Part shown: positions 59,916 to 64,000 of the stretch, one piece after another
Position numbering within the stretch: the first letter of the stretch is position 1
How the letters are laid out: each line of letters opens with the position of its first letter
Assembly (NCBI RefSeq): GCF_003667565.1
Contig: NZ_RCUX01000002.1
Span: 186,001-250,000 of the forward strand
Direction of reading: 5' to 3'
Source of the DNA: Mycetocola tolaasinivorans
GTDB taxonomy: Bacteria; Actinomycetota; Actinomycetes; Actinomycetales; Microbacteriaceae
Length of the DNA: 64,000 nt
Program-made: the position numbers and the translations under genes
Notes under the pieces: model-generated
What the model was told of the DNA's origin: nothing
The model's input: only the letters and a program-made list of their open reading frames with translations
The model's database searches: none

Positions 59916-60749
59916 ATGCGACGCCACTTTTTAGATCGAAAGCGAAAAACACACGTGGATAGAAGCTCTTACGAGGGTGTAGAACTCGTGCATTGGAACC
60001 CGAGACGGAGACGGATTGAGATCCCTGGCCTACGGCGAGTTCCGGTGGCTGCAAGAATCAATAATTTCGGGGACCTACTCGGCCCTCTCATATCGCGGGC
60101 GCTCGCTCCTGCAGGCAGATCGGCGTCGGTAGGACGGCGTCTGGTCAGCGTTGGCTCAATCATGCATTTCGCCCGCACTGGGGATACCATCTGGGGTACA
60201 GGTATTAACGACAAGATCGATGCGGCACATTTAGCGTTCGAAGACCTTGATGTGAGGGCAGTACGCGGCCCTCGCACGCGAGAAAGGCTCCAAGAACGCG
60301 GGATTTTCGTACCTGAGGTTTATGGCGACCCTGCTCTGTTACTACCGGAGCTTATGCCTCAGTTACGGGAGTGGGCAAATAAGAAACAGTTCCCTGAAAC
60401 AATCATTCCGAATCTGAATGACTTTCCGGCTTACAAGGGAGAAAGCAATGTATTTTCGCCGGTTGCGCCGCTCAAGGATGTACTGAAACGAATCGCACAG
60501 AGCGAGTTTGTGACCGGTTCATCACTGCACGGGATTGTTATTGCAGAGTCACTGGGCATTCCCGCTCGCCTCATTTCTTCGGCGCACGAACCCGAGTTCA
60601 AGTACCAAGACTATTTTCTCGGGTCAGGGCGTGAATCACAGGATTTCGCGGCCTCCATTGACGAAGCGCGCGCGATGGGAGGGCATCCGTCGTTGGCGTG
60701 GGACCCGGCACCGCTCCGTGATGCTTTTCCTTCGGATCTTTGGAACTGA
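59916..60749 (+). CDS. Polysaccharide pyruvyl transferase family protein
   Basis: A 277-residue protein with RINNFGDLLGPLISRAL, the GS-x-x-H region (VGSIMHFA), VRGPRTRERLQERG, VYGDPALLLPEL and VTGSSLHGIVIAESLGIP, which are hallmarks of the polysaccharide pyruvyl transferase family (CsaB, GumL, ExoV type). It puts pyruvate ketals on sugars from phosphoenolpyruvate. The start is unsure: ATG 59916 has no Shine-Dalgarno; GTG 59955 is possible; an ATG at 59894 opens 22 codons in another frame whose end runs alongside this one. Confidence 0.88.
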   Translation: MRRHFLDRKRKTHVDRSSYEGVELVHWNPRRRRIEIPGLRRVPVAARINNFGDLLGPLISRALAPAGRSASVGRRLVSVGSIMHFARTGDTIWGTGINDKIDAAHLAFEDLDVRAVRGPRTRERLQERGIFVPEVYGDPALLLPELMPQLREWANKKQFPETIIPNLNDFPAYKGESNVFSPVAPLKDVLKRIAQSEFVTGSSLHGIVIAESLGIPARLISSAHEPEFKYQDYFLGSGRESQDFAASIDEARAMGGHPSLAWDPAPLRDAFPSDLWN

Positions 60750-60761
60750 GAAACGAAGTTT

Positions 60762-60776
60762 AGGTCTCGAAGACCT
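60762..60776 (+). terminator. Small hairpin after the pyruvyl transferase gene
   Basis: AGGTCT (60762-60767) and AGACCT (60771-60776) pair around CGA, followed by TTGTAAT; a weak terminator or attenuator. The rest of 60777-60899 contains no gene. Confidence 0.4.
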
Positions 60777-60899
60777 TGTAATGTCGTATTAGGTGTGGAT
60801 ATACCTGGCTCAAATAAGTAGTTGTCACCGGGCGCACACCGCCAATTTACTTCCCCGCTAACCAATGGAGTGCGGGTTGACAAGGAGATTTTTGCTGTG

Positions 60900-62015
60900 A
60901 TGAAACCCACACTTCTGATGGTGCATCCATCGAATGAGCTTTATGGTTCGGACCGAGTGTTGTTGGAAAGCATCCGGGCGCTGATGAATGACTGGAAGAT
61001 CGAAGTCTGGTTGCCGACGGACGTGGCATATCCGGATCGGTTGCTCTCGAAGGAGCTGGACGCACTCGGTATTACGAACTTCGACATCAATCTGCCAGTT
61101 TTTCGTCGTGCACTCATGACGCCTCGCGCATTCCCAACCCTCGTCCGTCGATACCTCACGACATTCCGGCGCTTGCGCCAACGAAAGCCCGACGCGGTAT
61201 ATGTGAATACGTCGGCTCTCGCATCTGTAATTCACATGTGCAGAATCCAGCGCGTGCCTGCGGTAATGCATTTGCATGAGTATGTTGACGGAACTGCGCG
61301 TCGAGTAATACAACCACTTATTGGGGGCCCGTCAGAGATTATCGCAGTGAGCAAGGCGATCACCCGTCCACTGAGCAAGGCTCTGCAGAACAAAACTCAT
61401 ATCGTGTACAACGGTTTCAACATCGACGTGTTGCCCGAGAACAACGTTCAAACTCCCCTGGTGGTCGCAGTAGCGAGCCGCTGGACCCCTGGCAAAGGAT
61501 ATGGTGAGCTGTTTGATGCGTGGGATCTAGTAGAGCGCCGGGATGTTGAGCTTCACGTGCTTGGCGGACCTCCACCAAGCGGCGAGGTGTACGACGTACA
61601 TGAACGCATCAGACGACTGCGTAGGCCTGATTCCGTAAAGGTAATCGGCGAGGTCTCTGATATCCGAGAGGCATTGACACAGGCACACGCGATAATCGTT
61701 CCTAGCCGCAACCCGGATCCGCTGCCCACGATTGCAATTGAAGCTAACGCCTTTGGGCGCGCCGCGCTTGCAAGTATCAATAAGGGCGGCCTTTCTGAAA
61801 TTATCGAAGATGGCGTGACCGGTGCGTTCTTCAACCTTGATAGCCCGCAGGAATTGGCAACCATTCTGGAGACACTAGATGTTGAGACACTCCAGCGTAT
61901 GGGTGTTGAGGGGCGCGAACGGTATAAGCGACTCTTCGACCCGCAGCGGTTTGCAAATGACATTCATCGAATTGTTTCTCCCCTTGCGCCAGCTCCCGGA
62001 AGTAAGAAGAGATAA
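60900..62015 (+). CDS. GT4-family glycosyltransferase
   Basis: A 371-residue GT-B enzyme: PTLLMVHPSNELYGSDRVLLESIRALM at the N-terminus, VMHLHEYVDG, AVASRWTPGKGYGELFDAW at the start of the C-domain, and IIVPSRNPDPLPTIAIEANAFGRAALASINKGGLSEIIEDGVTG (EX7E-type donor site). It transfers a nucleotide-activated sugar to the growing repeat unit. AAGGAG is about 12 bases before ATG 60900; GTG 60897 immediately before it is an in-frame alternative. The stop overlaps the next start by one base (TAATG). Confidence 0.91.
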   Translation: MKPTLLMVHPSNELYGSDRVLLESIRALMNDWKIEVWLPTDVAYPDRLLSKELDALGITNFDINLPVFRRALMTPRAFPTLVRRYLTTFRRLRQRKPDAVYVNTSALASVIHMCRIQRVPAVMHLHEYVDGTARRVIQPLIGGPSEIIAVSKAITRPLSKALQNKTHIVYNGFNIDVLPENNVQTPLVVAVASRWTPGKGYGELFDAWDLVERRDVELHVLGGPPPSGEVYDVHERIRRLRRPDSVKVIGEVSDIREALTQAHAIIVPSRNPDPLPTIAIEANAFGRAALASINKGGLSEIIEDGVTGAFFNLDSPQELATILETLDVETLQRMGVEGRERYKRLFDPQRFANDIHRIVSPLAPAPGSKKR

Positions 62016-63022
62016 TGCCGATTTCATCCTCCGTCAGCATCGCCATTCCGCTATATAACGTTGCGAACCTGGTTGAAGAGACCCTGGACTCCGTGCTACA
62101 GCAAACGGCCTGGGGGATGGCTGAGATTAGCCTGCTCTTGATCGATGATTGCTCACCAGACGGATCTGTAGCCGTTGCAGAGAATTATCTACAGAGAGCT
62201 CCTTCACGACCTGCTTACCGCCTCGTTCGGCATCAAGAAAACCGTGGGCTGGCAGCTGTAAGGAACACCGCAATCGCCGAATCCAGTACAGATTTCATCT
62301 GGTTTGTCGATTCTGACGACACAGTGGATCCAACGATGCTAGAGAAGATGCTGCAGCGTATGACCATCGACGTCGATATCGTGGCTACTAACGTCGTCCG
62401 ATCTCGTCCGGATGGCTCTGCATCACAAGTGCGCATGAGAGATTACGACGCTGACCAATCTTGGAGCGGGAGCGAAGCCCTTGGCGAGATGATTGCTGGA
62501 CGCTTTGACGCGTTTACTGTGAATAAACTCGTTCGCAGTAGCCTTTACGAGGGAATAGTCTTCCCCGTCGGAAGCACCTATGAGGATGTCGCGGTAATGG
62601 GTGCTCTCCTGGTGAAAGCACGCCGGGTGGAGTTCATCAATGAGGCGCTTTATCGCTACCTTTTTCGAGAGGAAGCAATTACCTCCTCAGTTTCTCCGCG
62701 GATCGGCGACCTGTTGGATAACACGCTTCTCTGCCTACAGGGCATAGATAGCCATGCCAGTTCGGCGCTCAGCGTTTCCGAGCAAACTCGTTTTCTTTAT
62801 CGAAACGCTCTGATCCCGATCGCAAACTTAACGAGCTCAGTCATTAACGAACCTGCTTTTTCTCAGGTTAAAGCGAAGGCTCGAGACGCTCAGGACCAGA
62901 GCGCTCCAGGCTATTTTTGGAGCGCTAAAGAGAGAAAACTTGCTTTTCTCGCCTATTTGCTAAACCACGCACCAGCCGCCTACCGAATTCTTTACCGAGT
63001 GTCGAAGCGAGCTCGGGTCTAG
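62015..63022 (+). CDS. GT2-family glycosyltransferase
   Basis: A 335-residue GT-A enzyme with SVSIAIPLYNVANLVEETLDSVLQQT, LLLIDDCSPDGSVAVAE, LAAVRNTAIAESSTDFIWFVDSDD (DxD motif) and a C-terminal helical part. Family 2 enzymes use nucleotide sugars with inversion. It is coupled to the previous gene through TAATG. Confidence 0.92.
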   Translation: MPISSSVSIAIPLYNVANLVEETLDSVLQQTAWGMAEISLLLIDDCSPDGSVAVAENYLQRAPSRPAYRLVRHQENRGLAAVRNTAIAESSTDFIWFVDSDDTVDPTMLEKMLQRMTIDVDIVATNVVRSRPDGSASQVRMRDYDADQSWSGSEALGEMIAGRFDAFTVNKLVRSSLYEGIVFPVGSTYEDVAVMGALLVKARRVEFINEALYRYLFREEAITSSVSPRIGDLLDNTLLCLQGIDSHASSALSVSEQTRFLYRNALIPIANLTSSVINEPAFSQVKAKARDAQDQSAPGYFWSAKERKLAFLAYLLNHAPAAYRILYRVSKRARV

Positions 63023-63032
63023 ACTGGGTGGT

Positions 63033-63908
63033 TCAGTAGACTTCGGAATCACCACGTAGTCGTCGTTCAATCACGACGAGGATGTCTTTCGGGGAAGAAT
63101 AAAATAGTTGCAATGCGAAATGTCCCATTGCTCGCGTGCGAGATTGGCCCGGGTACCTGCTCGCAAGATGATAGCGACGTAAAAGCGGTCGACGCTGTAT
63201 GAAGTTTGCCTTTCCTCGGTGCTTTGAAAGATAGCGCTTGATACCTTCAGCATGGCGTCTGCTTCGCGAAGTAAGGTGTTCCTGACCATCACCGACTCCG
63301 ATGAGAACGAGGGACTCCTGGACTACACCGTAGACGTTTTTCGAGCCGAGATATCTAGTTATGAAATCAAGATCGTTTGCGACCCAAAGCGATCCGTCAA
63401 AACCTCCTAGTTCGCGAAAAGTGCTGGCACGTATCAAGAAGTTACTTCCCGTAAAGCCAGGGTTTTTAGCTACAACATCACGTTGCGTGTGACCTTCAGC
63501 CATGCGTGAAGCAGGTACAAGACGACCATTTTCGTAGCTCAAATCTGACCAGGAGACGAGAAGGCTGATTGCGGGGCGTCGCTCAGCAGCTTTGAAGAGC
63601 TCTTCGAGAAAGGTTGGTGCCCACTCGTCGTCGTCATCGAGGAAAGCTATCCATTTGGTAGATAGATTCCGTGCACCCAGATTTCTTGATGAACCTGCGG
63701 ACTTCTCGTCAATCTGGCTGCCATCGATATAAACTACTGCGGCATAGCTTTCCACAAGGGCACGAGTTGAATCAGCGCCTAAATCGTCGACGACGACGAT
63801 GCGTTTTGGCTGTTGTGTCTGCCCTAATACGGATTCAACGGCTCGTTTCAAGGAGACGTCACGATCATGAGTTGGGATTACGCACGTAACGTCGGCCACG
63901 TTGGGCAT
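63033..63908 (-). CDS. GT2-family glycosyltransferase (convergent)
   Basis: A 291-residue GT-A enzyme: VTCVIPTHDRDVSLKRAVESVLGQTQQPKRIVVVDD, AGSSRNLGARNLSTKWIAFLDDDDEWAPTFLEELFKA (DDD metal motif) and GSLWVANDLDFITRYLG. It is convergent with the preceding glycosyltransferase, only 10 bases between the stops. ATG 63908 is chosen; a TTG at 63926 would add six residues and neither has a clear ribosome-binding site. Confidence 0.9.
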   Translation of the reverse strand: MPNVADVTCVIPTHDRDVSLKRAVESVLGQTQQPKRIVVVDDLGADSTRALVESYAAVVYIDGSQIDEKSAGSSRNLGARNLSTKWIAFLDDDDEWAPTFLEELFKAAERRPAISLLVSWSDLSYENGRLVPASRMAEGHTQRDVVAKNPGFTGSNFLIRASTFRELGGFDGSLWVANDLDFITRYLGSKNVYGVVQESLVLIGVGDGQEHLTSRSRRHAEGIKRYLSKHRGKANFIQRRPLLRRYHLASRYPGQSRTRAMGHFALQLFYSSPKDILVVIERRLRGDSEVY

Positions 63909-63952
63909 TGGGGCAGGCGGGGTCAATCGATCACACTTCTAGTTTGATGTGT

Positions 63953-63972
63953 TGCGTGGCCAAAGCCACGCA
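63953..63972. terminator. Hairpin near the window end
   Basis: TGCGTGGC (63953-63960) and GCCACGCA (63965-63972) form an 8-bp stem around CAAA, upstream of the last gene. It may terminate a transcript coming from beyond the window or be part of the divergent promoter region. Confidence 0.5.
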
Positions 63973-64000
63973 TGGGCGGTCAGGAAAGTGGGGCTCAGGA

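Overview
The window is about 64 kb of high-G+C DNA (mostly 65-70% G+C by eye). Gene content and order (SenX3-RegX3 with PhoU, CarD, a fused IspDF, CysS, RlmB, a DUF4032 protein, UgpC/MsmK-type ATPase) point to an actinobacterium, most likely Microbacteriaceae. Several genes start at or a few bases after a good -10 box, so leaderless transcripts look common. Genus is not resolvable from sequence alone.

Layout. 1-6553: histidine utilisation (3' end of hutU, hutI, an IclR regulator, hutH, hutG, an APC permease). 6654-23871: a purine-ureide (allantoin) catabolic region. It has two FCD-type GntR regulators, each associated with short GTATAC-centred palindromes. One operon (+) carries a DUF1275 membrane protein, a three-domain amidase fusion, a PucG-like ureidoglycine aminotransferase, an allantoate amidohydrolase and allantoinase. 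The other (-) carries a peptide/nickel-type ABC importer, a cytosine-deaminase-like amidohydrolase and an Asp/Glu/hydantoin racemase. An ornithine-cyclodeaminase-like gene is divergent from it. 23900-25595: hicBA toxin-antitoxin plus a roughly 1-kb low-G+C segment between two nearly identical 69/70-bp copies of the phoU terminator region. 25613-35466: chromosomal core genes.

35467-39335: a strikingly A+T-richer island inserted between two intrinsic terminators. It holds two overlapping reverse transcriptase genes, both with YVDD active sites, and a non-coding 3' tail containing ACACAC. This matches the two-RT architecture of DRT type 3 anti-phage defence (Drt3a/UG3 + Drt3b/UG8 + ncRNA) and is the most notable system in the window.

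39356-51787: DUF4032 protein, UgpC/MsmK-type ATPase, a DsbA-fold membrane protein without its cysteines, tRNA-Thr(UGU), two small unknown genes, and a carbohydrate cassette (solute-binding protein, two permeases, aldo/keto reductase, ThuA-like protein, MFS exporter, ROK regulator). The cassette has no ATPase of its own; the nearby UgpC/MsmK-type ATPase is the natural partner. 52088-63908: exopolysaccharide cluster with priming phosphoglycosyltransferase preceded by a 10-C tract, several glycosyltransferases, Wzy-like polymerase, Wzx-like flippase and pyruvyl transferase; its later part drops in G+C.

How the parts may work together (inference): the ureide genes form a plausible path allantoin -> allantoate -> ureidoglycine -> oxalurate -> oxamate/oxalate. 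The amidase fusion combines HpxZ-like and HpxY-like modules, which belong to oxalurate breakdown, and it overlaps the gene of the oxalurate-forming aminotransferase by four bases.
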